Below are positions 25,901 through 33,337 of a DNA stretch of 64,000 bases, one piece after another (positions within the stretch are counted from its first letter, which is position 1; each line of letters begins with the position of its first letter). A program made the position numbers and the translations under genes. This stretch comes from Rhizobium sp. Root1203 (GTDB taxonomy: Bacteria > Pseudomonadota > Alphaproteobacteria > Rhizobiales > Rhizobiaceae). A model generated the notes under the pieces. It saw nothing but the letters and a program-made list of their open reading frames with translations, ran no database searches and was not told the DNA's origin. Location: positions 69,501-133,500 of the forward strand of contig NZ_LMCW01000023.1 of NCBI RefSeq assembly GCF_001424945.1, read 5' to 3'.

Positions 25901-27734
25901 GATCGACCGTGGCGCCACCCCGCGCCTCGAGTTCCATGTCGTGCAGAACGACCAGCTTTTCGGAGCCGTCCGCCAGCGTCACATCGATGTCGAAGGTCCC
26001 CTCGCTGATGACGTTGAAGCCGAGATTCTCCAGCAACGGGACGCGGCGGGAGAGTGCAAGCTGGTCGGCCGCATGAAAGATCTTGAGGCAGAGCAGCTGC
26101 TGATCGTCCTTGCTGCGCGTATAGAAGGCAATGCGGATCTTCTCCCCGGCGGCGCAGGCCGAAATGTCGTCGAGATCGCCAAAGGTCTCCTCGGGCGTGA
26201 AAAGGTCCTGAAAGGCGTGACTGACCGTGATCCGCGGCGCCTTTGGTCCGGCGAGCGCTTCAAAGCGGTCGTCCCACCGGGCGGTGATAGCGCGGATCGC
26301 CTCTTCGAGCCGTGCCTGGGGCACGCGCGGTGTCTTCCCTCCGGACCGACCGATGATGAAGTGGACGCGTGCGACGCTGCCTTCCGGAAAGGCCGGATAA
26401 TATGCCGACACACGGCCATCATAGACGGTCTTCAGATAGGTGCCGATCTTCTCGCGCACGATGGAGTCGTATTCTTCGCGCGGAACGTAAGCGATAACGG
26501 ATACGAACCGATCGAAGTGATCGATGCGCGGAAGGACCCGCACCCGCGGCCTGTCAGTGAGATCGTTGATCTGCTCGGCGAAGCTTGCGAGCAACGTCGT
26601 ATCGATCTGAAACAGGTCGTCCCGGGGGTAGGATTCCAGCGTATTGTCCAACATGCGGCCAGAATGGCTCATTGGATCAAAGCCGAAGTGCTCTTTGACC
26701 TTCTCAATCTTCGAGCGAAGGAGAGGCACGTCGCTTGCCAACGAGGTATAGGCGGTTGAGGTAAAGAGACCGACGATACGAAGCTCGCCGGTCACGTTGC
26801 CATCAGCGTCGAAGCGCTTCACGCCGATGTAATCCATATAGGCCCGACGATGGACTACCGACTTGACGTTGGCTTTGGTGACGATCAGGAACTCGGGACC
26901 ATCGAGGAACGCAAGGATTTCCGGTGTCGTCGTCACGGCGTCCTTGCCGGTGCGGAGAACCAGCACATCCGGGTTGGAGAGGATGCCGAGCCCGGCGCCT
27001 TTGTCGCGCTCGACCTTGGCGCCTGAACTTTTGCCCGAGTAGACATACTCGCGCATTCCAAGGAATGTGAAATTGGCGTCGCGAAGCCAGGTCAGAAAGG
27101 CGATCGCCTCGTCCCGTTCTGCCTTTCGCCGGCCGGCATTGCGAGAGGACAACTCGTCGATGGCCGTGCCGAGCTTTTCGAGCATCGGTCTCCAGTCGGA
27201 AACTGCCAGCCGAACCTGTTCAAGAACGATGTCAACGCGCCTGATCAGGTCGGCTGATTGCGCTGCTGTCAGCGGTGCCAGGTGCAGCTGGATATGGCTG
27301 ACCCTGTTTCCCGGTTCGCTCGGCAAATCCGCCGTGTAGAGCTCAGGCGACTTTCCTTCGGGCATCACGAGGATGGGATGAACTGCCATATAGACGTCGC
27401 GATAGCTGCTCGTGACCTCTCCCATGACAGATTCGTAGAGGAACGGCATGTTGTGGTCGGTCACGGAGAGGATCGAGACGGCTACGCCGCTCGGCTCGAC
27501 GTTGGCCACCGTCTCTATGCTCACGCGCGGCGTCTTGCCCGTCCAGGCGGCAAGCTCGTTGGCGCAATGGACAGCCGAAAGGGCAAGCATCTCAGTTGAA
27601 TAGAGTTCCAAGTCGTCGCCGCTTGCGCGTCCGAACAGAATTTCGGGATCGAGGTAGCTCTCACCAGTCGCCGCCGCAATCTTGCTCGCACTTTCGATCT
27701 GTTTTTCACGTCTCGGATTATTTCGAGCAGCCAT
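22959..27734 (-). CDS. gdhZ: NAD-specific glutamate dehydrogenase, large (180 kDa) type
   Basis: Oxidative deamination of glutamate to 2-oxoglutarate and ammonia with NAD. The 1591-residue length is that of the GDH-180 class. Long regulatory N-terminal ACT-like regions precede the catalytic core. The core shows GLRWSDRAEDYRTEVLGL, then PVGAKGGFYPKKLPIGG with the conserved lysines, and then GVGDMSGDVFGNGMLLS and FIDPDPD. It starts at ATG 27734. This class is generally catabolic and allosterically controlled. It is divergent from pdxY. Confidence 0.95.
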   Translation of the reverse strand: MAARNNPRREKQIESASKIAAATGESYLDPEILFGRASGDDLELYSTEMLALSAVHCANELAAWTGKTPRVSIETVANVEPSGVAVSILSVTDHNMPFLYESVMGEVTSSYRDVYMAVHPILVMPEGKSPELYTADLPSEPGNRVSHIQLHLAPLTAAQSADLIRRVDIVLEQVRLAVSDWRPMLEKLGTAIDELSSRNAGRRKAERDEAIAFLTWLRDANFTFLGMREYVYSGKSSGAKVERDKGAGLGILSNPDVLVLRTGKDAVTTTPEILAFLDGPEFLIVTKANVKSVVHRRAYMDYIGVKRFDADGNVTGELRIVGLFTSTAYTSLASDVPLLRSKIEKVKEHFGFDPMSHSGRMLDNTLESYPRDDLFQIDTTLLASFAEQINDLTDRPRVRVLPRIDHFDRFVSVIAYVPREEYDSIVREKIGTYLKTVYDGRVSAYYPAFPEGSVARVHFIIGRSGGKTPRVPQARLEEAIRAITARWDDRFEALAGPKAPRITVSHAFQDLFTPEETFGDLDDISACAAGEKIRIAFYTRSKDDQQLLCLKIFHAADQLALSRRVPLLENLGFNVISEGTFDIDVTLADGSEKLVVLHDMELEARGGATVDLERHAAALEEGFLSAFGGVIDNDNFNRLIISAGLSARETSVLRAYARYLRQAGIAYSQDYIATTLDKYPGIAAMIFRLFHDGLDPKLAEKARIKKVAELHDKIETALSDVPSLDDDKILRRYVNVVDATLRTNYFQRNADGTPKAMLAFKLDPNMIDGLPAPRPFREMFVYGAEVEGVHLRFGRVARGGLRWSDRAEDYRTEVLGLVKAQQVKNAVIVPVGAKGGFYPKKLPIGGNRDEVFNAGREAYKTYIRTLLSITDNISGADIVPPENTVRHDGDDPYFVVAADKGTATFSDTANALAQEAGFWLDDAFASGGSAGYDHKKMGITARGAWETVKRHFREMDIDIQTTPFAVAGVGDMSGDVFGNGMLLSPAIRLLAAFDHRDIFIDPDPDIAKTLAERRRLFNLPRSSWQDFDKSVLSKGAMIISRAVKSVTLTPEAAAAIGIDKTVATPFEVMTAILKSPVDLLWFGGIGTYVKAPSETDADVGDRANDPIRISADDVRAKVIGEGANLGVTQRGRIAYGLKGGRCNSDAIDNSAGVNTSDVEVNIKIALAAAMHGGRLTRAKRDQLLSSMTDEVAALVLRNNYLQSLAISLTERKGTRNGLELARFMNVLETSKQLNRKVEMLPDDTTMAERYAANRPLTRPEIGVLLSYAKIVLFDALVASDLPDDPYFATTLSQYFPARMRKTNASDITGHRLKREIVATVLANEAINRGGPGFTVSMMDATAASAPEVVRAAIIARDGFDLGRLWAETDALDGKISGQMQNRIYEELSHIFTVLTRLLLKMQMAKGDIAETIERLRIALRKLQPIFASQAVPELEARQSEYRNAGVPEKLAAEISHLLGFALVPEIMQIAERTGEPLVRAAESYFAVSQTFRVGRLLAAGGRIVTSDHYESLALARSLDQIASARRDIVTSALSNHGREKLPVQAWHGNDRIRINRIAEELSGLSDSGDPNLARITVAAGLLTDLARDGTR

Positions 27735-27986
27735 TGCAGATGTTCCCTCATTCGCTTGCTTTCCGGCAGGTTAGCAGAAGATTCGTCATAAAAATCGCTA
27801 AAAGACGGTCCCGGAAGGTAGTTTTCGTGCGTTTTTAAGTCGTTTTGGCATCGAATTTGAAAATCCTGGTCCCAACTTGACGACCGATCGTTCTCGCTGG
27901 AACTCTGCGCATGTCCCCATGAAGAACAGTTGACAGCCGAGCAGCAAAAGGATGATCAACGCGAGATACAATTGGATCGGAACATC

Positions 27987-28862
27987 ATGCCGCAAAACGC
28001 AGCTGGGACAGTGATTGTCATATCGAGCCATGTGGTGCGAGGGTCGGTCGGAAACCGTGCGGCCGTGTTTGCGCTGGAAACGCTAGGGCATCAGGTCTGG
28101 GCGCTGCCCACTGTTGTGTTGCCGTGGCATCCGGGCCATGGCCGCTCGACGCGCCTAACTTTCGCCGAGGCCGATTTCGATGCCGCCATCGACGATCTCA
28201 TCCGTGCGCCATGGATCGGTGAAGTGAAGGCCGTTCTTTCGGGTTATTTCGGCAATGCCGCACAGGCGCGTTCCGTGAGCCGCTTGGTGACGGCGCTGCG
28301 GGGGCAGAATCCCGAACTCTTCTATGTCTGCGATCCCGTCATGGGCGATCTCGGCGGCCTCTACGTTCCTGAGGCGACTGCCGAGGCGATCCGCGATCAT
28401 CTGATACCTTTGGCATCGCTTGCGACGCCGAACCGCTATGAGCTATCGTGGCTTGCCGGGGCGCCTTTGGACAGCAACACCGCGATTATGGATGCAGCCC
28501 TCTCACTCGGTCCATCTCGGATGCTGGTGACGTCTGCCGTGCCGATGATGGCTGGTGGCACTGGCAATCTTTATCTGTCCGGGAGACACGCGCTGCTTGC
28601 CGAACATCGGGTCATCGACAATCCGCCGAATGGCCTTGGCGACCTGCTGGCAGCGCTGTTCCTCTCGCGCCTCCTCTCCGGCATGGAGGATGAAAAGGCG
28701 CTGCAGCTTTCCACCGCCAGCGTCTATGAGGTGCTTGTTCGGGCGGTCAAACGAGGCAGCGATGAATTGACGCTGGCAAGCGATGCGTCGAGTCTCTCAA
28801 CGCCGATGGCGATGGTGCAGATGCGACGCCTTATGCACCCGGCGCAAAGGCGCAGAAACTAG
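27987..28862 (+). CDS. pdxY: pyridoxal kinase PdxY
   Basis: ATP-dependent kinase of the vitamin-B6 salvage pathway, ribokinase fold, 291 residues. The N-terminal sequence VIVISSHVVRGSVGNRAAVFALETLG has the family glycine and serine pattern. DPVMGD is present, and the anion-hole and catalytic-base region reads NGLGDLLAALFL where many relatives have GTGD. ATG 27987 (MPQNAAGTV) is preferred to an in-frame start 19 codons earlier. The conserved PLP link with the YggS gene at 9.65 kb is functional, not positional. Confidence 0.9.
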   Translation: MPQNAAGTVIVISSHVVRGSVGNRAAVFALETLGHQVWALPTVVLPWHPGHGRSTRLTFAEADFDAAIDDLIRAPWIGEVKAVLSGYFGNAAQARSVSRLVTALRGQNPELFYVCDPVMGDLGGLYVPEATAEAIRDHLIPLASLATPNRYELSWLAGAPLDSNTAIMDAALSLGPSRMLVTSAVPMMAGGTGNLYLSGRHALLAEHRVIDNPPNGLGDLLAALFLSRLLSGMEDEKALQLSTASVYEVLVRAVKRGSDELTLASDASSLSTPMAMVQMRRLMHPAQRRRN

Positions 28863-28929
28863 CCTGGTTGCCCATTCATTCTGCAGTGCGATAGTTGATC
28901 TTGTGCGGCTCACGCTGTAATCGAAGATC

Positions 28930-29571
28930 ATGCAGCGTTTTCCAAATTCCCTTCTGGACGGTTATCGCAACTTCATGAACGGGCGTTATGCCGACGCCCG
29001 GGATCGATACAGGACGCTGGCAGAAAACGGCCAGAGTCCGGGTACTCTCGTCATTGCCTGTTCCGATTCGCGTGCGGCGCCCGAACTCATTTTCGATGCC
29101 GGGCCGGGCGAGCTCTTCGTTATCCGAAACGTTGCCAATATGGTGCCGCCTTATGAGCCGGATGGGCATTTCCATTCGACCTCCGCGGCGCTGGAGTTTG
29201 CCGTTCAGGTGTTGAAGGTCTCGGATATCGTCGTCATGGGACACGGTCGCTGCGGTGGTATTCGTGCCGCGCTCGATCCCAATGCCGAACCGCTCTCGCC
29301 GGGAGATTTCATTGGCCGCTGGATGTCGCTGGTCAGACCTGCCGCCGAACAGATCCAGAGCAACGATGTCATGACGCCGGCCGAGCGACAGACAGCCCTC
29401 GAGCGGGTTTCAATCCGGAACTCCATCGACAATCTCAGGACATTTCCCGACATCAAGGCGCTGGAAGACGCCGGCAAGATCCACCTTCATGGTTCATGGT
29501 TCGATATATCGACAGGCGAGCTCTGGGTGATGGATGCCGAGACGCGCGATTTCATTCGCCCGGAGATCTAA
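28930..29571 (+). CDS. beta-class carbonic anhydrase
   Basis: Interconverts CO2 and bicarbonate. The zinc ligands are visible: Cys44 and Asp46 in ACSDSR, and His105 and Cys108 in GHGRCGG. The order CxDxR...HxxC is that of beta-carbonic anhydrases. The length, 213 residues, is normal, and there is no signal peptide, so the protein is cytoplasmic. It ends at a strong hairpin shared with the convergent lytic transglycosylase gene. Confidence 0.94.
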   Translation: MQRFPNSLLDGYRNFMNGRYADARDRYRTLAENGQSPGTLVIACSDSRAAPELIFDAGPGELFVIRNVANMVPPYEPDGHFHSTSAALEFAVQVLKVSDIVVMGHGRCGGIRAALDPNAEPLSPGDFIGRWMSLVRPAAEQIQSNDVMTPAERQTALERVSIRNSIDNLRTFPDIKALEDAGKIHLHGSWFDISTGELWVMDAETRDFIRPEI

Positions 29572-29597
29572 GCAGGGCAAAAACGCTCTCGGCAACG

Positions 29598-29622
29598 CAA
29601 AACGCCGGCGTTTCCGCCGGCG
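29598..29622. terminator. bidirectional hairpin between carbonic anhydrase and transglycosylase genes
   Basis: A perfect 8-bp stem, CGCCGGCG-TTTC-CGCCGGCG (29603-29622), is preceded by CAAAA, so the minus-strand transcript gets a short U-tract. It lies between two convergent stop codons and can serve both genes. Confidence 0.75.
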
Positions 29623-29646
29623 CTATCAGAGTAGGTGATTTCCGCT

Positions 29647-30468
29647 TCAGTTTGCGTCGATCTGCTGACCGATATAGGCGATGGCCTGCTGGTAAACAGT
29701 CGCGGCGTTCCAGCCGGCAATGGCTGCAAAGTTCGGCTCGCCGGGCTGGTAGCCAGCGCCTGGCTGCCAACCGTGACCCCTGAGAAAGTTTGCGGTAGAA
29801 GCAAGCGCATCGGCACGCGACCCAACCATGTCGACGCGACCGTCGCCATCGCCGTCGGCACCAAAGCGAACGACGTTGCGAGGCAGAAACTGCGTCTGGC
29901 CGATTTCGCCATGCGCAGCGCCGCGTGCCTGCGGATTGAGGTAGCCTTCCGAAACCAGCTGCAGGGCGGCATATAGCTGATCGGTGAAATAGTCGGATCG
30001 GCGGCAGTCATAGGCAAGCGTCGATACGGCCGACAGCGTATGCTGATTGCCCATGTAGCTTCCAAAGCCCGTTTCCATGCCCCAGATCGCGATCAGTGGC
30101 CCGGCGGGAACGCCGTATTTGCGTTCGATAGAGGCAAAAAGCGCGGCATTGGCACGCTTCATATTCCTACCGCGCGAGATAATGGCTGCACCTCCGCGCT
30201 TCTGCATGAACGCGTCGAAAGACAGCTTGAAGCTCTTCTGGCCGCGGTCGGCGGCAATCGTCGGCCGATTGTAGCTGACGTTTGCAAAGGCGCGATCGAG
30301 CACCGAACTGCTTACGCCACTTGCCGCCGCCTGCTGCTTGAATGAATCGACCCAGGCATCGAAGCCGGCACCTGTGTTGCCGCATTGAGCTCCCTGAGCC
30401 GCTGCAGGGACTGCGTGAAGGATGGAAGCCGCCGCAGCTGCCGCCAGCAAATATCGTGTCATGCGCAT
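29647..30468 (-). CDS. lytic murein transglycosylase (MltB/SLT_2 family)
   Basis: Periplasmic enzyme that cleaves the glycan strand of peptidoglycan with 1,6-anhydro product formation. A Sec signal peptide spans about residues 1-24 (MRMTRYLLAAAAAASILHAV, then PAAAQ). The catalytic glutamate is Glu132 in IWGMETGFGSYMG. GEIGQTQFLPRNV is also typical. At 273 residues it lacks the C-terminal peptidoglycan-binding domain found in longer relatives. ATG 30468 and 30462 are both possible. There is no lipobox, so it is probably soluble. Confidence 0.9.
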   Translation of the reverse strand: MRMTRYLLAAAAAASILHAVPAAAQGAQCGNTGAGFDAWVDSFKQQAAASGVSSSVLDRAFANVSYNRPTIAADRGQKSFKLSFDAFMQKRGGAAIISRGRNMKRANAALFASIERKYGVPAGPLIAIWGMETGFGSYMGNQHTLSAVSTLAYDCRRSDYFTDQLYAALQLVSEGYLNPQARGAAHGEIGQTQFLPRNVVRFGADGDGDGRVDMVGSRADALASTANFLRGHGWQPGAGYQPGEPNFAAIAGWNAATVYQQAIAYIGQQIDAN

Positions 30469-30553
30469 GAGATACCCCGATCCCGATCTACCTAGCCTTG
30501 AACCGGGTTGAAACCCGTTATCGGCGATATTGTCACGCTTGTCCTTTTGACAA

Positions 30554-30582
30554 GCGCGGGACGCCAAATTGGCAACCCGCGC
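30554..30582 (-). terminator. possible asd terminator hairpin
   Basis: GCGCGGG and CCCGCGC pair around an inner GCCAA-A-TTGGC stem, 57 bases beyond the asd stop on the minus strand. No strong U-tract follows, so factor-dependent or partial termination is possible. Confidence 0.4.
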
Positions 30583-30638
30583 CCGGAATAAGCCAGCGCT
30601 TTGCAAGCGGGCTTAACAAGCCATGGTTAAGAATTGGT

Positions 30639-31673
30639 TCAGGCAGCCTGCTTGCGCGGCTTCAACAGGCCGCGATTGATGAGCAACTCGGCGATCTGGA
30701 TCGCATTGAGTGCTGCACCCTTGCGCAGGTTGTCCGAGACAACCCAAATGTTGAGGCCGTTCTCGACCGTTGCGTCTTCGCGAATTCGCGAAATGAAGGT
30801 CGCATCTTCGCCTGCGGATTCATAAGGCGTGATATAGCCGCCGTTCTCATGCTTGTCGATGACGAGGCAACCGGGTGCTTCGCGCAGGATATCGCGTGCC
30901 TGGTCTGCGGTGATCTCGTTCTCGAACTCGATGTTGACCGATTCCGAATGACCGATGAAGACCGGTACGCGCACGGCCGTGCAGGTGACCTTGATCTTCG
31001 GGTCCAGCATCTTCTTGGTTTCCGCCAGAACCTTCCATTCTTCCTTCGTGTAGCCATCTTCCATGAAGCTATCGATATGCGGGATGACGTTGAAGGCGAT
31101 GCGCTTCGTGAACTTCTTGTTTTCGATCGGATCGGCGACGAAGACCGCACGCGTCTGGTTGAAGAGCTCGTCCATGCCATCCTTGCCTGCGCCGGAAACG
31201 GACTGATAGGTCGAGACGACAACCCGCTTGATCTTGGCGAAGTCGTGCAGCGGCTTCAACGCCACGACGAGCTGAGCCGTCGAGCAATTCGGATTGGCAA
31301 TGATGTTGCGCTTGGAGAACTGGGTAATGGCGTCGGGGTTCACTTCCGGCACGATCAAAGGAACGTCCTGATCGTAGCGCCATGCGGAAGAATTATCGAT
31401 GACGACGCAACCCTGCGCACCGATCTTCGGTGACCACTTCTTTGAAATCTCGCCCCCGGCCGACATCAGGCAGATATCGGTGTCGGAAAAATCGTAGTTT
31501 TCGAGGTTGACGACCTTCAGCGTCTTGTCGCCGAAGGAGACCTCTGTCCCCTGCGAGCGTGCGGAGGCGAGCGCTACGACTTCATCTGCCGGGAAACCGC
31601 GTTCGGAGAGGATGTTGAGCATTTCACGGCCCACATTTCCGGTCGCTCCCGCAACTGCAACTTTAAAACCCAT
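30639..31673 (-). CDS. asd: aspartate-semialdehyde dehydrogenase
   Basis: NADPH-dependent reduction of aspartyl phosphate, the branch point to lysine, diaminopimelate, threonine and methionine. The Rossmann motif VAGATGNVGREML starts at residue 7. The catalytic cysteine is Cys130 in NPNCSTAQL, and GAGKDGMDELF matches the enzyme. Length is 344 residues. GAGAA sits just before the ATG. A 339-bp gap separates it from opgC upstream on the same strand. Confidence 0.96.
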   Translation of the reverse strand: MGFKVAVAGATGNVGREMLNILSERGFPADEVVALASARSQGTEVSFGDKTLKVVNLENYDFSDTDICLMSAGGEISKKWSPKIGAQGCVVIDNSSAWRYDQDVPLIVPEVNPDAITQFSKRNIIANPNCSTAQLVVALKPLHDFAKIKRVVVSTYQSVSGAGKDGMDELFNQTRAVFVADPIENKKFTKRIAFNVIPHIDSFMEDGYTKEEWKVLAETKKMLDPKIKVTCTAVRVPVFIGHSESVNIEFENEITADQARDILREAPGCLVIDKHENGGYITPYESAGEDATFISRIREDATVENGLNIWVVSDNLRKGAALNAIQIAELLINRGLLKPRKQAA

Positions 31674-32012
31674 TTCTCAAGCTCTCTTTCTCATCTCTCC
31701 TCTTGTCCGGTGAGGGGGGAAGGCGCGATGCGATCGCGGCTTCCTGTCCCCAGCCAGGCCGGGGAGAGAGCGGCAGGCCAGAGACGTCAGACGGTTTTCG
31801 TCGTCGTTTTGGCCTTGGTTTTGGAAGAAACCGGAACGGCAATATCCATCCCGGCACCCTGTGCCCGGTCATTGCGTACAGCAATGGCGTGTTCATCTCG
31901 AACCATGGATATTCCTTTTCCAACGCTGCTCATAAAAGGTTTTCCACAGGAGTCAAGGTTTTTGCTTTTGACGTCCACCGACATAGGTCGGTGCGATGCC
32001 CCCATCACCAGT
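31674..32012. other. 339-bp intergenic region upstream of asd
   Basis: It lies between the opgC stop and the asd start, both minus-strand genes, and should contain the asd promoter. The asd-proximal 100 bp is GC-rich and carries short repeated GGGGAG/CTCTCC-like words that recall rhizobial intergenic mosaic elements; I could not align it to a known one. The remainder contains one possible small gene (31787-31906). Confidence 0.5.
31787..31906 (-). CDS. possible 39-residue small protein
   Basis: ATG 31906 has AAGGA seven bases upstream. The product is 39 residues with a lysine/threonine-rich C-terminus (SSKTKAKTTTKTV), with no membrane segment or known domain. The basic tail could bind nucleic acid, but this is only composition. 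It lies in the opgC-asd gap on the same strand as both. An extended form starting nine codons earlier lacks a ribosome-binding site. I do not recognise it. Confidence 0.3.
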   Translation of the reverse strand: MVRDEHAIAVRNDRAQGAGMDIAVPVSSKTKAKTTTKTV

Positions 32013-33239
32013 TCATTTCCGGTCCATGCCGCGTGAGCGATCGACGCGCACGGGCACCGTCTGCATCGAAGCCGGCACGAGCTGGCGCCGACCGGGGATT
32101 CCGAGTTTGCGCTTGCGCTCCAGGTGATAGGCGTATGCAAACTGCACGGCGATGCCCAGCACAACAAAGATCGGACCGACGATCTGATCGCGATTGTTGA
32201 TGTAGAGCATAACCTGGCCGATCATCGCCAGGATCGTGCCCGCGACGAAGATATTGAGCGAATGGCGGCCGAGGATGACCAAGGGATGGTCTGCCGGGCG
32301 CCGCAGCAGTCGCGAGAGTGCTCCGATGTTGAGAACGATGTATGTGAGCGAAAGGACGTGCAACAGCCGCGGCAGCGACAAAAATGTCTTGTCGAATCCT
32401 GTCAGCACGGGCGGCATACCGAGCGAGGCGAGAGTGTCTCCGAACTCCCACAGCTGACCAACAACCCAGACGAAGGAGAGCAGGACATAGGATGTCGCCA
32501 GTATCATGAGAGCGGGGTGTTGCGGCAGCCTTCCCCCACGACGCACATGCGTCATCCCCACGATGCCGATCGTGAAAAGAAACTGCCAGGACAGCGGGTT
32601 GAGGAACCAATACCCCTCGATCAGCATGTTGTGAGGCGCAATTTCGAAGACGCCTGCAAGCAGCCACACCGAACCCGACACGGTCAAGGCGAGAAGCGGG
32701 CTCCTCGCGTTGAGGAACAGAATGATCGGCACCATCAGCATCAGCGCGCCATACATCGGCAGAATATTGTTGTAGCCGATCTGGTGCCCAAGAAGCAGCA
32801 GCGAGGGAATTCCGGCCTTCAGATTGGTCAATACCGCGAGAATGTTGATCTCGCACAACAGTCCCGGTCTATGGAAGACCCATGCGCCGGTGAGGAACAG
32901 GGCGAGTGTCATAAATGTTGTGATCATATGGGCAAGGTAGAGGGTGAAGGCGCGCTTTGATGCCTTCTTCGCGGTTTGCAACCATTGACCGGGCTCAAAA
33001 CGCGAGCCGTATGCGAGACCCACGGCGATACCGGAGATCAGCACGAAGGCCTCGGCCGCATCCGAGAAGCCGAAGTTCTTGGTCGTCAAGTTCTCGAATA
33101 TCTGCCCTGGTACGTGATTGATGAAGATCGTGATCAACGCCAGTCCGCGTAAGACGTCCAATCGTGTGTCGCGCTTCGATGCCGCCGCGGTCACAAAACT
33201 ACGTCCGGCGCCGAAGGTTTTCTCGGGCGTTGCTGGCAT
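32013..33239 (-). CDS. opgC: OpgC-family glucan-modifying membrane acyltransferase
   Basis: Polytopic inner-membrane protein of 408 residues of the OpgC family, which adds succinyl groups to osmoregulated periplasmic glucans. The segment RDTRLDVLRGLALITIFINH is the usual start of the acyltransferase-like membrane domain, followed by GFSDAAEAFVLISGIAVGLAYG. About ten hydrophobic stretches are visible. I chose ATG 33239, which has AGGAG six bases upstream, over a start 14 codons earlier. It lies 98 bp downstream of ndvB on the same strand, so synthesis and substitution of cyclic beta-1,2-glucan are encoded together. Substrate is inferred from that context. Confidence 0.87.
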   Translation of the reverse strand: MPATPEKTFGAGRSFVTAAASKRDTRLDVLRGLALITIFINHVPGQIFENLTTKNFGFSDAAEAFVLISGIAVGLAYGSRFEPGQWLQTAKKASKRAFTLYLAHMITTFMTLALFLTGAWVFHRPGLLCEINILAVLTNLKAGIPSLLLLGHQIGYNNILPMYGALMLMVPIILFLNARSPLLALTVSGSVWLLAGVFEIAPHNMLIEGYWFLNPLSWQFLFTIGIVGMTHVRRGGRLPQHPALMILATSYVLLSFVWVVGQLWEFGDTLASLGMPPVLTGFDKTFLSLPRLLHVLSLTYIVLNIGALSRLLRRPADHPLVILGRHSLNIFVAGTILAMIGQVMLYINNRDQIVGPIFVVLGIAVQFAYAYHLERKRKLGIPGRRQLVPASMQTVPVRVDRSRGMDRK

Positions 33240-33274
33240 TGACTTCTCCTGCTTCCGATTTGCAAACGCAGTTA

Positions 33275-33300
33275 CGGCCAAAAGGTTTCCCCTTTGGCCG
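33275..33300 (-). terminator. hairpin between ndvB and opgC
   Basis: CGGCCAAAAGG-TTTC-CCCTTTGGCCG pairs over 11 bases with one A-C mismatch, 38 bases beyond the ndvB stop. No clear U-tract follows, so it may stabilise the ndvB mRNA end or attenuate readthrough into opgC rather than terminate fully. Confidence 0.4.
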
Positions 33301-33337
33301 CAACGAATCGCCGGATGGTTAGCGTGGAAAAGTGCTG

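Noticed and set aside
24882..26759. A 625-codon open frame antisense to the NAD-glutamate dehydrogenase gene
   Set aside because: High-GC genes with strong third-position bias routinely give long antisense frames. The minus-strand gene shows clear family motifs; this frame shows none.
27798..27986. A short hydrophobic minus-strand frame between gdhZ and pdxY
   Set aside because: It has one convincing hydrophobic stretch but no ATG or GTG start with a ribosome-binding site, and it occupies the divergent promoter region.
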